Of a stretch of 64,000 bases of DNA, positions 43,644-53,952 are shown piece after piece (the stretch's first letter is position 1; every line of letters starts with the position of its first letter). This DNA comes from Arthrobacter pascens. Its GTDB lineage: Bacteria > Actinomycetota > Actinomycetes > Actinomycetales > Micrococcaceae. The translations under genes were made by a program, and so were the position numbers. The notes below the pieces were generated by a model. That model was not told where the DNA came from. It saw only the letters and a list, made by a program, of their open reading frames with translations, and ran no database searches. The DNA lies in NCBI RefSeq assembly GCF_030816475.1, contig NZ_JAUSXF010000001.1, positions 62,001 through 126,000 of the forward strand, given 5' to 3'.

Positions 43644-44573
43644 TCATGACTGCGCACGCCACCAGGCCACTGTGGCGGCCGCGGCCACTGGCAAGGGCGT
43701 CGGCTGCAGGCCAAGCGCAGCCTCACTGGCCGCGGAATCCATGATGAACGGCTTCTCGAACTGGTAGAGCATCTCGGCCAGTTCGCGGGCGTCCCCGGAG
43801 AACGCGCCTGCCGTCCGGAGTAGCCAGCCCGGCAGGACTCCCACGGACGGCGCCTTCACCCCGGCGGCATCCGCAAAGGCGGCGGCCAGGTCCCGCTGCG
43901 TCACCGCGGGCCCGGTGGGAGCGTGCCATACCTTGTTCCACGCCGACGGATTCCCGGCGGCGCGGATCATCGCCGCCGCCAGGTCCGGGACATAGGTGAA
44001 GGAGTGCGGCTGCTTCGTGCTGCCGATGACACTGAGCTTCCTTCCGGCAAGGACGGCCGGCACCATACGCTCACCGGCATGGGCGGTCCGCACCCGGGGC
44101 CCGAAGAAATCTGCGGCCACCACGCTGACCGTGTCCGTTTCCGACTCGGCCCTGGCACTCAGCAGTTCGGTCCGAATGCCACGCTTGCCTCCCCGTGCTG
44201 CCCGTGGCGCGTCCTCCGTCATGACACTGTCCGGCTCGCTATAGGAGTAGAGGCTTTCGGGAAAGACGACGACGGCGCCCGCCTCGCCTGCCGCTGCCAG
44301 CACCGCCTGCTCCGCGCCGGGCAGTTCCGCCTGCCACGCGGAGGCCCGGTAGGCGGAGCCGTGGATGCAGTGGTAGACGGCGGTAGCGCCGGACATAACG
44401 TGCCCCAATTTGGCGGAGTTCCCGGCATCTGCGGCCACGCGTTCGACCAGCGCGTGCTCCGGCCCGCTGCCGGACCTGGTCAGGACGCGGACCCGGTGCC
44501 CCCGTTCGGCCAGTTGTTCCGCGACTGTCCATCCGACGGGTCCTGCTCCGGTTACTACATGCAGTTCTAACAC
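43644..44573 (-). CDS. NAD-dependent epimerase/dehydratase-like (atypical SDR) protein
   Basis: 309 residues. LELHVVTGAGPVGWTVAEQL starts with the NADP motif GAGPVG in place of GxxGxxG. The usual YxxxK pair of extended SDRs is not evident (the SYSEPDS region replaces it), so it may be a binding or regulatory SDR. GTG at 44573 has GGAGG five bases upstream, better than the ATGs further up. It is divergent from a TetR gene, and two inverted repeats between them suggest TetR control. Confidence 0.82.
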   Translation of the reverse strand: MLELHVVTGAGPVGWTVAEQLAERGHRVRVLTRSGSGPEHALVERVAADAGNSAKLGHVMSGATAVYHCIHGSAYRASAWQAELPGAEQAVLAAAGEAGAVVVFPESLYSYSEPDSVMTEDAPRAARGGKRGIRTELLSARAESETDTVSVVAADFFGPRVRTAHAGERMVPAVLAGRKLSVIGSTKQPHSFTYVPDLAAAMIRAAGNPSAWNKVWHAPTGPAVTQRDLAAAFADAAGVKAPSVGVLPGWLLRTAGAFSGDARELAEMLYQFEKPFIMDSAASEAALGLQPTPLPVAAAATVAWWRAQS

Positions 44574-44626
44574 GGTTTCCTCCGGGTTGTGGTTCATGGG
44601 TTTGCGATTGAGGGGATTGCGGTTCA

Positions 44627-44688
44627 CGAGAGCGGTGCTCTCGCTTCAGTGTGGACTGCAGATCCCGCCAAGTCAAGAGCAGTGCTCT
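44627..44688. promoter_or_regulatory. TetR operator pair between the epimerase-like gene and the TetR gene
   Basis: CGAGAGC-GGT-GCTCTCG (44627-44643) is a perfect 7-bp dyad, and AGAGC-AGT-GCTCT (44676-44688) is a shorter copy with the same half-sites, 47 bases away centre to centre. A single further half (CTGCTCT) occurs around 44701-44707. Both dyads lie between the divergent starts at 44573 and 44729. Confidence 0.72.
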
Positions 44689-44728
44689 CATTTGCTGACA
44701 CTGCTCTGATTTGTGCGATGCTGAAGCT

Positions 44729-45463
44729 ATGACGGATGCCACCAAAGACACTCGTGCCGCCCCCAGGACGCCCAGGGAGCGGGCGAGGGCGCAGACGGTC
44801 GCTGACATCATCCGGCTGGGCCGTGAGCATCTCGCCACACATGGCGCCGCTGCCCTCTCGCTGCGTGCCGTGGCCCGGGATCTGGGGGTCGTGTCCTCGG
44901 CTGTGTACCGGTATGTGGCCAACCGGGATGAACTGCTCACGCTCCTGCTGGTGGATGCCTACAACGACCTCGGTGACGCCGTGGATGCGGCCGTCTCCGA
45001 AAGGCCCGCCGCTGACCACGCGGGCCGGTTTTGCGCCCTGGGGAGGGCGGTCCGGGACTGGGCGTTGCGTGAACCTGCCCGTTATGGCCTGTTGTTCGGC
45101 AGTCCGGTGCCTGGCTACCAGGCGCCTGCGGGACAAACAATGGCGCCTGGTACGCGCGTCATCTTCGCGCTGATCGCCATATATGACTCTGCGTACCGGG
45201 CCGGTGAGCTGGCGCCTGCCCAGCCATCCGCCGTCGTGCATCCCGGTTTGTCCGCCGATCTGGAAGCCGTCCGGTCCGAACTCGGCGTGGGGCTGCCCGA
45301 CGCCCTCCTGGCTCGGGGCGCGCTGGTCTGGACGTCGCTGTTCGGTACGGTGAGCTTCGAGGTGTTCGGGCAGTACGGCGCGGACACCTTTAGCGCGCGC
45401 GACGAACTGTTTGAGCACCACCTCGCCTTGCTGGCGCAGCTTGCGGGCTTTCGCAGCGGGTAG
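44729..45463 (+). CDS. TetR/AcrR family regulator with WHG-type C-terminal domain
   Basis: 244 residues from the ATG at 44729. HTH: TVADIIRLGREHLATHGAAA, LSLRAVARDLGVVSSAVYRY, then VANRDELLTLLLVDAYNDLG (about 20-75). The C-terminal part contains ALREPARYGLLFGSPVPGY, typical of the TetR_C_13/WHG group. It is expected to repress itself and the divergent epimerase-like gene through the GAGAGC dyads; the ligand is unknown. Confidence 0.9.
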   Translation: MTDATKDTRAAPRTPRERARAQTVADIIRLGREHLATHGAAALSLRAVARDLGVVSSAVYRYVANRDELLTLLLVDAYNDLGDAVDAAVSERPAADHAGRFCALGRAVRDWALREPARYGLLFGSPVPGYQAPAGQTMAPGTRVIFALIAIYDSAYRAGELAPAQPSAVVHPGLSADLEAVRSELGVGLPDALLARGALVWTSLFGTVSFEVFGQYGADTFSARDELFEHHLALLAQLAGFRSG

Positions 45464-45709
45464 GTGCGGGCCGCCGCGTCACCCCACGCATGCTTTTGGG
45501 TCCGGGGCCGGGGCTCGGCCGCGGATTTGCAGGGACGGGCTCCCCGGCAGGGGATAAAAGCCTGCCCTGCGTGACGCGCCAGGGGTTACCCCGATCAGCG
45601 GCGGCTGGAAGGGGTTGACCAATCGCCCGGGAACTCTGTCTCGTCCGCTCCGCGGTGAGTAAACTGCCAGTGCGCCCTGAAAGACGCGGAACCTCAAGGA
45701 GACGGCGCC

Positions 45710-45952
45710 ATGAGCGAAAACATCGAAAATACCGAATCCGCAGCCGGGAACGAACGCCGCAAGGCCGGCACCGCGCCCGGCCTCGAGGGCGAAGGCGGGC
45801 AGTACGTTGAAGGCGACCATGGCGATGCCGGCGTCCTGCGCCCCGAGGGTGAGGAACTCGGCGAGGGCAAATATCCGACAGGCGATTACGACGATGCCGG
45901 CACAGTCGGGACTGCACGTGAAGCCGAGACCGATGAGGACAGGAACTCCTAG
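45710..45952 (+). CDS. Small acidic hydrophilic protein (80 aa)
   Basis: AAGGAG eight to thirteen bases before the ATG supports translation. The 80 residues are strongly hydrophilic, rich in Gly, Glu and Asp, with repeated EGE/GDY-like units (GDHGDAGVLRPEGEELGEGK and YPTGDYDDAGTVG) and no hydrophobic core. Probably disordered. I do not recognise a family. It lies 220 bases before the dnaK start in the same direction, separated by the HAIR promoter. Confidence 0.65.
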   Translation: MSENIENTESAAGNERRKAGTAPGLEGEGGQYVEGDHGDAGVLRPEGEELGEGKYPTGDYDDAGTVGTAREAETDEDRNS

Positions 45953-46057
45953 CCTGCGTTCACGCAGGGCGAACTAAACGATCCAGTGCCCTCATGGCGG
46001 GGCCCGGACCCGTCATTCCGGGGTTTAACGGTGATCCTTTGCGGCCAAAAATCCAAA

Positions 46058-46131
46058 CTTGAGCGAGGTTGACTCAACTTTGGATTGACATCCCGTCCGC
46101 CCGGAGTAAAGTTGAGTGGAGAACGCTCAAT
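46058..46131 (+). promoter_or_regulatory. dnaK promoter flanked by two HAIR (HspR) operators
   Basis: HAIR 1: CTTGAGC-N7-ACTCAAC at 46058-46078. HAIR 2: GTTGAGT-N7-GCTCAAT at 46111-46131. Both follow the HspR consensus CTTGAGT-N7-ACTCAAG. Between them lies TTGACA (46085-46090), 16 bases, then TAAAGT (46107-46112). HAIR 2 overlaps the -10 and start site, so HspR bound there would block RNA polymerase. hspR is the last gene of the operon, giving a feedback loop. Confidence 0.9.
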
Positions 46132-46174
46132 GAGTGGGCGCCAGTAAGTTTCCAAGGAAAGAAGGAAGCAACAC

Positions 46175-48049
<1,875 letters not shown>

Positions 48050-48051
48050 AC

Positions 48052-48795
48052 ATGCCTCATCACGGTAACGAGGAAGAGCACACGGCTTCCCCGGGCAACG
48101 AACGCCAGGCGAGCCAGGAGAGCCAGGAACGCCAGCAGGAACAGCAGGGCAACTCCCAGGAGCCCGTGATCCGGGACAACCGCAAGGTTGACCCGGTGAC
48201 CGGGGCGGCGCGGCACCCCCAGGGTGAACAGCAGGCCGGAACGGCAGCCGGGGCAGGGGCTGCGTCATCGGAAGCTGCATCGGCTGCGGATTCCGACGGC
48301 GACGCCCTGGCCCAGGCCGAGGAGATCCTCAACGGCATCGAAGTGCCTGCCGAGGAATCCGTGGCCCAGGGTGCAGGGACCGCTGAGGCAGCCGAGCTGA
48401 AGAATGACCTTCTCCGCCTCCAGGCCGAGTACGTCAACTACCGCAAGCGCGTTGAGCGCGACCGTGCCGTGGCAGGGGAGATGGCCGTCATCGGCGTCCT
48501 GAACTCGCTGCTCCCGGTGCTGGACGACGTCGATGCTGCCCGCCAGCACGGCGACCTGGCCGACGGCCCGTTCGCTGCCATCGCCGCCAAGCTGGAGAAT
48601 GCGCTGAAGACGTACGGCCTGGTTCGCATTGATGAGACCGGAGTGGAGTTCGATCCCACGATCCACGAGGCCCTCATCCAGCAGCCCGGCGAGGACATCG
48701 ACGTTGACACGGTCAGCCAGGTGCTCCGCTCAGGCTACAAGTCAGGCGACCGCGTCCTCCGCGCAGCCCAGGTGATCGTCGCGGTTCCGGCGTAG
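48052..48795 (+). CDS. grpE: Nucleotide exchange factor GrpE
   Basis: 247 residues. A disordered N-terminal part of about 110 residues, rich in Gln, Glu and Ala, precedes the coiled coil and GrpE core (LKNDLLRLQAEYVNYRKRVE, RDRAVAGEMAVIGVLNSLLP, VEFDPTIHEALIQQPGED). It releases ADP from DnaK. The ATG lies two bases after the dnaK stop. The DVDTVSQVLRSGYKSGDRVL end is typical. Confidence 0.96.
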   Translation: MPHHGNEEEHTASPGNERQASQESQERQQEQQGNSQEPVIRDNRKVDPVTGAARHPQGEQQAGTAAGAGAASSEAASAADSDGDALAQAEEILNGIEVPAEESVAQGAGTAEAAELKNDLLRLQAEYVNYRKRVERDRAVAGEMAVIGVLNSLLPVLDDVDAARQHGDLADGPFAAIAAKLENALKTYGLVRIDETGVEFDPTIHEALIQQPGEDIDVDTVSQVLRSGYKSGDRVLRAAQVIVAVPA

Positions 48796-48810
48796 TTCCC
48801 AAGTCCACGC

Positions 48811-49080
48811 CTCCGCGGATGAGGGGGCCCCGCCCCTACGCGTGGAGGCAAAGTCCTGAAGGACTTTGCCTCCACGCTCCGGCAGGCCCGATGCCACTCC
48901 CGGGCCCCCTCATCCGCTCCGGCGTTTGGCGTTCGTGTCACCTAAGGTGAGATGACCACAAGCTCGGAGCGCTACATGGGCCCAGGGAGTGGCATCGGGC
49001 CTATCGGAGCCGGGCGGCGTGGGATCGCAGATCCCAAGCCGCCCGGCGTAGGGGCGGGGGCCCATGCAGCGTGTAGAGCT
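48811..49080. repeat. Block of nested and overlapping inverted repeats between grpE and dnaJ
   Basis: About 270 bases made almost wholly of complementary arms. (1) 48840-48856 with 48861-48877: perfect 17-bp stem, loop TGAA. (2) 48815-48830 with 48902-48917: perfect 16 bp, enclosing 1. (3) 48884-48901 with 48985-49002: perfect 18 bp; it overlaps the right arm of 2 when extended by GGGCCC, so 2 and the extended 3 compete. (4) 49009-49026 with 49030-49047: 18 bp, one mismatch. (5) 48828-48841 with 49046-49059: perfect 14 bp. (6) 48961-48983 with 49058-49080: imperfect. It lies inside the dnaK operon transcript. No open frame of note. Confidence 0.93.
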
Positions 49081-49110
49081 TTAGCAAGTACAGATTGAAA
49101 GGAAACGCCA

Positions 49111-50082
49111 TTGGCTAGCCAGGATTGGGTGGACAAGGACTTTTACGCGATCCTTGGTATCGCCAAGGACGCTTCCGACGCCGACATCAAGAAGGCCTAC
49201 CGGAAGCTCGCACGCCAGCATCACCCGGATACCAACTCGGGGAACTCGGCGTCCGAGAAGAAGTTCAAGGACATCTCCGAGGCGTATTCGGTGCTGTCGG
49301 ATCCGGACGAGCGCCAGCAGTACGACGCCATCCGTGCCATGGGCGGCGGCGCCCGGTTCGCGCCCGGCGGTGGCGGCGCAGCCAACGGCGGTTTCGAGGA
49401 CATGTTCGGCGGCCTGTTCACTGGAAGCACCGGACGCCACGCTGGCGGCTTCAGCACTTCCGGCGGCATCCCGCCCGAGTTCGCCGACCTGTTCGGCGGC
49501 GGGTTCGGAGCCCAGCCAGGCTTCCAGCGCGCACCGCAGAAAGGCTCCGACCGGACCGCCTCCACCACGATTTCGTTCGCCGGTTCCATCCGCGGCACCA
49601 CCATAGGCCTGCGTGAACCCAACGGCGAAGTTATTGACGTCCGCGTGCCTGCCGGGATCAAGGACGGCCAGAAGGTCCGTGTCCGCGGCAAGGGTCAACC
49701 CGGCCCCGCTGGCAGCGGTGACCTGGTGGTGACCGTCTCGGTCAAACCCCACGATTTCTACACGCGCGACGGCGACAACCTCCGCGTTCATGTGCCTGTC
49801 ACCTTCCCGGAGGCTGCTTTGGGCGCCGACATCGAGGTCCCCACCATCGACGGCGAGAAGGTCCGGGTGCGTGTCCCGGCGGGCACCCCGTCCGGGCGTA
49901 CGCTCAGGGTCAAGGGCCACGGCGTGAAGACGGCCAAAGGTGCGGGCGACCTGCTGGTGACTATCGACGTCGCGGTTCCGAAGAACCTGAACAAGGAAGC
50001 AGAAGAGGCGGTCAAGGCCTTCGCCGCTGCAACAGCCGACGCGGACGTCCGGGCAGGCCTGGCCGTCAAGGCCCGGCTCTAG
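49111..50082 (+). CDS. dnaJ: DnaJ-type co-chaperone without zinc finger (class II)
   Basis: 323 residues. J-domain about 6-70 with helix [16 protein letters not shown] carrying the HPD triad; Gly/Phe-rich stretch with [11 protein letters not shown]; then two C-terminal beta-sandwich domains ([40 protein letters not shown]). There is no cysteine, so the DnaJ zinc domain is missing and it resembles CbpA. TTG start at 49111, GAAAGGAAA upstream. It stimulates DnaK ATPase. Confidence 0.95.
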   Translation: MASQDWVDKDFYAILGIAKDASDADIKKAYRKLARQHHPDTNSGNSASEKKFKDISEAYSVLSDPDERQQYDAIRAMGGGARFAPGGGGAANGGFEDMFGGLFTGSTGRHAGGFSTSGGIPPEFADLFGGGFGAQPGFQRAPQKGSDRTASTTISFAGSIRGTTIGLREPNGEVIDVRVPAGIKDGQKVRVRGKGQPGPAGSGDLVVTVSVKPHDFYTRDGDNLRVHVPVTFPEAALGADIEVPTIDGEKVRVRVPAGTPSGRTLRVKGHGVKTAKGAGDLLVTIDVAVPKNLNKEAEEAVKAFAAATADADVRAGLAVKARL

Positions 50083-50097
50083 CAGCGGAGCAGACCC

Positions 50098-50523
50098 GTG
50101 GACATCAGCGCCGACCAGCCGATCTTCGTCATTTCCGTCGCGGCGGAGCTTGCTGACATGCACCCGCAGACACTGCGGCAGTACGACAGGCTGGGCATCG
50201 TTTCGCCCAGCCGGGCCCCCGGCAAGTCCCGCCGCTACTCACAGCGGGACGTCAACATGCTGCGGGAGGTGCAACGGCTGTCGCACGAGGGTGTCTCACT
50301 CGAAGGCATCAAACGGATCCTCGACCTGGAGAACCAGGTGGCTGCACTCCAGCGCAGGGTGGGCGAACTGACCGAGGAACTGAGCCGCCGTCGTAATCCC
50401 CTCGACTCGCGGATCTTTGCCGCCGGTGCTGCGGGCGATGTCGTGAGCCTGGCCCGCGGCCAGCGCCCGCGTGCACGCTCGCAGGCCGTGGTGGTCTGGC
50501 GTCCGAGGGCACTCGGGGAATAG
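50098..50523 (+). CDS. hspR: Heat-shock repressor HspR (MerR family)
   Basis: 141 residues. MerR-like HTH: FVISVAAELADMHPQTLRQY, DRLGIVSPSRAPGKSRRYSQ, RDVNMLREVQRLSHEGVSLE. A short coiled coil (LENQVAALQRRVGELTEEL) and a basic tail follow. It binds the HAIR dyads upstream of dnaK, probably with DnaK as co-repressor. The GTG at 50098 is 16 bases after the dnaJ stop. Confidence 0.96.
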   Translation: MDISADQPIFVISVAAELADMHPQTLRQYDRLGIVSPSRAPGKSRRYSQRDVNMLREVQRLSHEGVSLEGIKRILDLENQVAALQRRVGELTEELSRRRNPLDSRIFAAGAAGDVVSLARGQRPRARSQAVVVWRPRALGE

Positions 50524-50560
50524 GCGCACGGGAATAGGCGCTGGCCCGTTTAGGCGCTGG
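50516..50560 (+). repeat. Short direct repeats at the hspR 3' end
   Basis: GGGAATAGGCGC occurs at 50516-50527 and 50530-50541 (14-base period), and TAGGCGCTGG at 50535-50544 and 50551-50560. The hspR stop codon lies in the first copy. The following 230 bases to 50795 contain no convincing gene; ACGAGTA (50597) and TACTCGT (50642) form a weak dyad. Confidence 0.7.
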
Positions 50561-50795
50561 GGAATGGCGCGCCAATCAGGCGCCGTGCGGGTAGGAACGA
50601 GTATCCAGAGCGCCCGGAGACGCCCGGAATAGAGTACCGGCTACTCGTGACCCGGGCCCGGCCGATGTCTTGAATGGAGCTACAGCTGGTTCTTACAAGC
50701 AAGGTTCTTAGGTCTCTCTGGGGGTGTTTTTGCGTGTTTGGTTCAAGTCATAAGCCGGTGTCCCTTTCCTGCACAGCTGAACGGGGGTGCGTCCG

Positions 50796-51194
50796 ATGAG
50801 CGACGGAATGGCGGGAGTTACCATGTTCGCCGGCTCAATGCCCGGACTGGTCCTGCTGGCCTTGGGACAGACCCTGGTGGTGGTTTGCATGTGCTTCGAC
50901 ATGGTCCGTGCCCTGTCCGTGCCGCGATCGCACAGGCGTTACCTGGCCAGCACGGTGTTCAGGACGCTTGCCATCCCGTCAGTGGTCGCGATGGGTGTCA
51001 GTGTGCTGGTGGACGCGGCCTTCCGGTCATGGCTGGACGTTGCCATGGGCGTCTTCGTGATGGTGGCCATCGTCTTTCGGCTGCATCACGACAAGGACGA
51101 GGACAACTTCTGGAAGGGCAAGGGCAAGAAGCTGGCCCGCTGGGCGCGCCGCCAGTTCAGCTCGTCGACCTCTGTAGCACCGGCCATGGGTTAG
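50796..51194 (+). CDS. Small membrane protein, unknown function
   Basis: 132 residues from the ATG at 50796. Three hydrophobic segments (MPGLVLLALGQTLVVVCMCF; FRTLAIPSVVAMGVSVLVDA; WLDVAMGVFVMVAIVFRLHH) are followed by a basic, polar tail (KGKGKKLARWARRQF). I do not recognise a family. An in-frame GTG three codons upstream is equally possible. Isolated gene, convergent with hpaI. Confidence 0.65.
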   Translation: MSDGMAGVTMFAGSMPGLVLLALGQTLVVVCMCFDMVRALSVPRSHRRYLASTVFRTLAIPSVVAMGVSVLVDAAFRSWLDVAMGVFVMVAIVFRLHHDKDEDNFWKGKGKKLARWARRQFSSSTSVAPAMG

Positions 51195-51234
51195 TGCAGC
51201 CGTGGGTTAGGGCCGCCCTGGTTAGCGCCGCGAT

Positions 51235-52053
51235 TTAGTAGCTGGCCGGGGTGCCGTCGTTGGAGCTGTCGCCGTTATCCGGCTTGATATATTCGGCGGC
51301 GAGCGCCTCGGAGCCACGGGCCAGCAGGGCGACGTCGGCCCCCACGAGCACAAACGATGCGCCGGCGTCCAGGTAATGATGAGCGATGACGGGGTTGAAG
51401 GCGTTCACGCCGGCGGGTTTGCCGGCGGCTTTTGCGGCATGAAGGCAGTGTTCGACGGCGGCACGCACGTCCGGATGTTCCTGCTGTCCCAGCAGGCCCA
51501 GGGAGGCTGCAAGGTCCGAAGGTCCCAGGAAGATGGCGTCGACGCCGTCCACCTTGAGGATGTCCGCCACGGAGTCCACTGCCGCCGTCGATTCGACCTG
51601 GACTGTGACGCTGATGGTTTCGCCGGCGCGGGCCAGGTAGTCCGGCACGCGGTTCCAACGGGCCGCCCGGGCCAGGGCAGAACCAACCCCGCGCACACCT
51701 TGCGGCGGGTAGCGGGTAGCCGCAACCGCCGCCTCGGCTTCGGCCACCGAGTTGACCATGGGGATCAGCAGGTTCTGCACCCCCAGGTCCAGGTACTGCT
51801 TGATCAGCACGGTGTCATTGAAGGGCGGACGGACCACGGCGTGCACCGCGTAGCCGTTGACCGCCTGCAGTTGGGCGAGGATGGATTCGAGGCCGTTGGG
51901 GCTGTGCTCGGCGTCGATGAGGAGCCAGTCCAGGCCGGACCCGGCACAGAGTTCGGCGATGAGCGGGCTGCCGGAACACACCCACATGCCGGCCAGCGGG
52001 CGGTCTGCCTTGGCCAGGGCATCGCGGAAGGTGCCTTCTACTCGAAGCGGCAT
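51235..52053 (-). CDS. hpaI: HpcH/HpaI family aldolase (4-hydroxy-2-oxoheptanedioate aldolase)
   Basis: 272 residues. Family motifs: GMWVCSGSPLIAELCAGSGL, DWLLIDAEHSPNG with the Asp and His, VQVESTAAVDSVADIL with the metal-binding glutamate, and DAIFLGPSDLAASLG with the second metal-binding Asp. It splits 4-hydroxy-2-oxoheptane-1,7-dioate into pyruvate and succinic semialdehyde, the last step of homoprotocatechuate breakdown. GGGGAG precedes the ATG at 52053. It overlaps hpaH by 16 bases and ends the operon. Confidence 0.93.
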   Translation of the reverse strand: MPLRVEGTFRDALAKADRPLAGMWVCSGSPLIAELCAGSGLDWLLIDAEHSPNGLESILAQLQAVNGYAVHAVVRPPFNDTVLIKQYLDLGVQNLLIPMVNSVAEAEAAVAATRYPPQGVRGVGSALARAARWNRVPDYLARAGETISVTVQVESTAAVDSVADILKVDGVDAIFLGPSDLAASLGLLGQQEHPDVRAAVEHCLHAAKAAGKPAGVNAFNPVIAHHYLDAGASFVLVGADVALLARGSEALAAEYIKPDNGDSSNDGTPASY

Positions 52054-52823
52054 GTGATGCTCCCCAGCGGTCCGTAGTCTGCGTGCACAGTGTCTCCCTT
52101 GTAGACCCACAACGGGCGGGTGAACGACCCGGCCAGGATGATGTCCCCGGCCTTCATGCTGTCCCCATGGGCCGCGATCTTGTTGGCCAGCCAGTGCACC
52201 CCGTTTGCCGGATGGTCCAGGACTCCCGCTGCCACGCCGGTTTCCTCAACTGTCTGGTTCTTGTAGAGGATGGCAGAGACCCAGCGCAGGTCGACGGCGT
52301 CCGGCTTCACCGGGCGGCCGCCCACCACCATCGCCCCCATCGCGGCATTGTCCGCGATGGTGTCCACGATGGTCCGGCCCTCCATCTCGATCCGGGAATC
52401 CAGGATCTCCAGGGCCGGAACCACGTAGTCGGTGGCGTTCAGGACATCAAAGATGGTGCAGCCGGGGCCTTTGAGCCCGTCTTTCAGGACAAAGGCGAGC
52501 TCCACCTCCACCCGCGGGTGGGTGTACTTGTCCCACACCACTGAGCAGCCGGTTTCCAGCACCATGTCGTCAAAGATGGCGCCATAGTCCGGCTCTGTAA
52601 TGCCCGTGGCGGCCTGCATGGCTTTGGACGTGAGGCCGATCTTCCGCCCCACCAGGGTCCTGCCGGCGTCCTCGTTCCGGCGCCGCCACAACTTCTGCAC
52701 CGCATAGGAATCCTCCACCGTCATGTCCGGATAGCGGGCAGTCAGGCGGGGGACCGGAGTGCGGTTGCGGCCGGCTTTCAGCAGTTCGTCCGCGATGGCC
52801 TCAATCGTCGTGGCATCCATCAT
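52038..52823 (-). CDS. hpaH: 2-oxo-hept-4-ene-1,7-dioate hydratase
   Basis: 261 residues, FAH-superfamily hydratase like HpaH/Mhp[51 protein letters not shown] (metal ligands Glu-Glu pattern), [20 protein letters not shown] and [20 protein letters not shown] match HpaH. It adds water before the HpaI cleavage. The gene begins two bases after the hpaD stop. Confidence 0.93.
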   Translation of the reverse strand: MMDATTIEAIADELLKAGRNRTPVPRLTARYPDMTVEDSYAVQKLWRRRNEDAGRTLVGRKIGLTSKAMQAATGITEPDYGAIFDDMVLETGCSVVWDKYTHPRVEVELAFVLKDGLKGPGCTIFDVLNATDYVVPALEILDSRIEMEGRTIVDTIADNAAMGAMVVGGRPVKPDAVDLRWVSAILYKNQTVEETGVAAGVLDHPANGVHWLANKIAAHGDSMKAGDIILAGSFTRPLWVYKGDTVHADYGPLGSITCRFE

Positions 52824-52825
52824 GG

Positions 52826-53911
52826 CTACAGCTGCGCCCCTAGCTTGAAGCCTGTCCTGTCCGAGTCGGGCTCGCCGTCTTTACGGGTATAGGAGAAGCC
52901 GTCGGCGCCGACCGTGACTGCCATTTCGCTCTTTTCCTCGCGGACGATCACAGGCTGCGGGTTGCCGTCCAGGTCCAGGACCAGGGAGGCCTCGGTGTAC
53001 CAGGAGGGGACTACGGGGTTGCCCCACCAGTCGCGGCGCTGGTTGTCGTGGACGTCCCAGGTGATGGTGGGGTTATCGGGGTCGCCGGTGTAGTAGTCCT
53101 GGGTGTAGATCTCGATGCGGTGCCCGTCCGGGTCCAGGATGTAGAGGTAGAAGGCGTTGGATACGCCGTGCCGGCCGGGGCCGCGTTCGATCCGGTCGCT
53201 GATGCGCAGGGCGCCCATCTTGTCGCAGATCTGGATGATGTTGTGCTTTTCGTGCGTGGCGAAGGCGACGTGGTGCATCCGGGGTCCGTTCCCGCCGGTG
53301 AGTGCGGTGTCGTGGACTGTCTGCTTGCGGTGCATCCACGCGGCGTAGGTGACGCCGTCGGAGTCTTTGATGTCTTCGGAGACGCGGAAGCCGAGGTCTT
53401 CGAGGTATTTGCGGCCGCGGGGGACGTCCGGGGTGACCTGGTTGAAGTGGTCCAGCCGGACCAGTTCCCCGGCGGAGTAGAGGTCGTAGCGCTGGGTGAG
53501 GCGCTCCACGTGCTCCACGTCATAGAAGAACTCGTACGGGAAGCCCAACGGGTCCTCGACCCGGACGGAGTCGCCGATGCCTTTGGTGAAGCCTTCCTTG
53601 CGGCGTTCGGTGCGGCAGCCCAGTTCCTTGTAGTACGCCTCGGCGGCGTCCACTTCCGCGGGGGACTTCACCCGGTAAGCGAACGCGGCGACGGCGGCGA
53701 TAGGCCCCTTGCGCAGTACCAGGTTGTGGTGGATGAACTCCTCCAGGGAGCGCAGGTAGATGGTGTTCTCGTCTTCCTCGGTGACGTGCAGGCCGAGCAG
53801 GTCCACGTAGAAGGCGCGGGATTTGGCGAGGTCGGTGACCACGATTTCCATGTAGGCGCAGCGGACGATGTCCGGAGCCGGGGCTGAGGGGGTCGGGACG
53901 AAGTTGGTCAT
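52826..53911 (-). CDS. hpaD: Homoprotocatechuate 2,3-dioxygenase (extradiol, MndD type)
   Basis: 361 residues. Metal ligands His155 (RLDHFN), His214 (RMHHVAF) and Glu267 (GHRIEIYT) and second-sphere His200 and His248 fall at exactly the numbers known for Arthrobacter globiformis MndD and Brevibacterium HPCD. It opens the ring of 3,4-dihydroxyphenylacetate. MndD uses Mn(II) and HPCD Fe(II); the sequence cannot decide between them, but closeness to MndD favours Mn. The ATG at 53911 begins the family N-terminus TNFVPTPSAPAPDI; the open frame upstream to 54145 is unrelated. Confidence 0.96.
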   Translation of the reverse strand: MTNFVPTPSAPAPDIVRCAYMEIVVTDLAKSRAFYVDLLGLHVTEEDENTIYLRSLEEFIHHNLVLRKGPIAAVAAFAYRVKSPAEVDAAEAYYKELGCRTERRKEGFTKGIGDSVRVEDPLGFPYEFFYDVEHVERLTQRYDLYSAGELVRLDHFNQVTPDVPRGRKYLEDLGFRVSEDIKDSDGVTYAAWMHRKQTVHDTALTGGNGPRMHHVAFATHEKHNIIQICDKMGALRISDRIERGPGRHGVSNAFYLYILDPDGHRIEIYTQDYYTGDPDNPTITWDVHDNQRRDWWGNPVVPSWYTEASLVLDLDGNPQPVIVREEKSEMAVTVGADGFSYTRKDGEPDSDRTGFKLGAQL

Positions 53912-53952
53912 GAGGGTCTCTCTTCTTTGAGCAGGTATAAGGGGTGTCTTTC

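Noticed and set aside
48811..49080. CRISPR array or tandem repeat in the grpE-dnaJ gap
   Set aside because: The repeats are inverted and nested rather than direct with unique spacers, and no cas gene is nearby.
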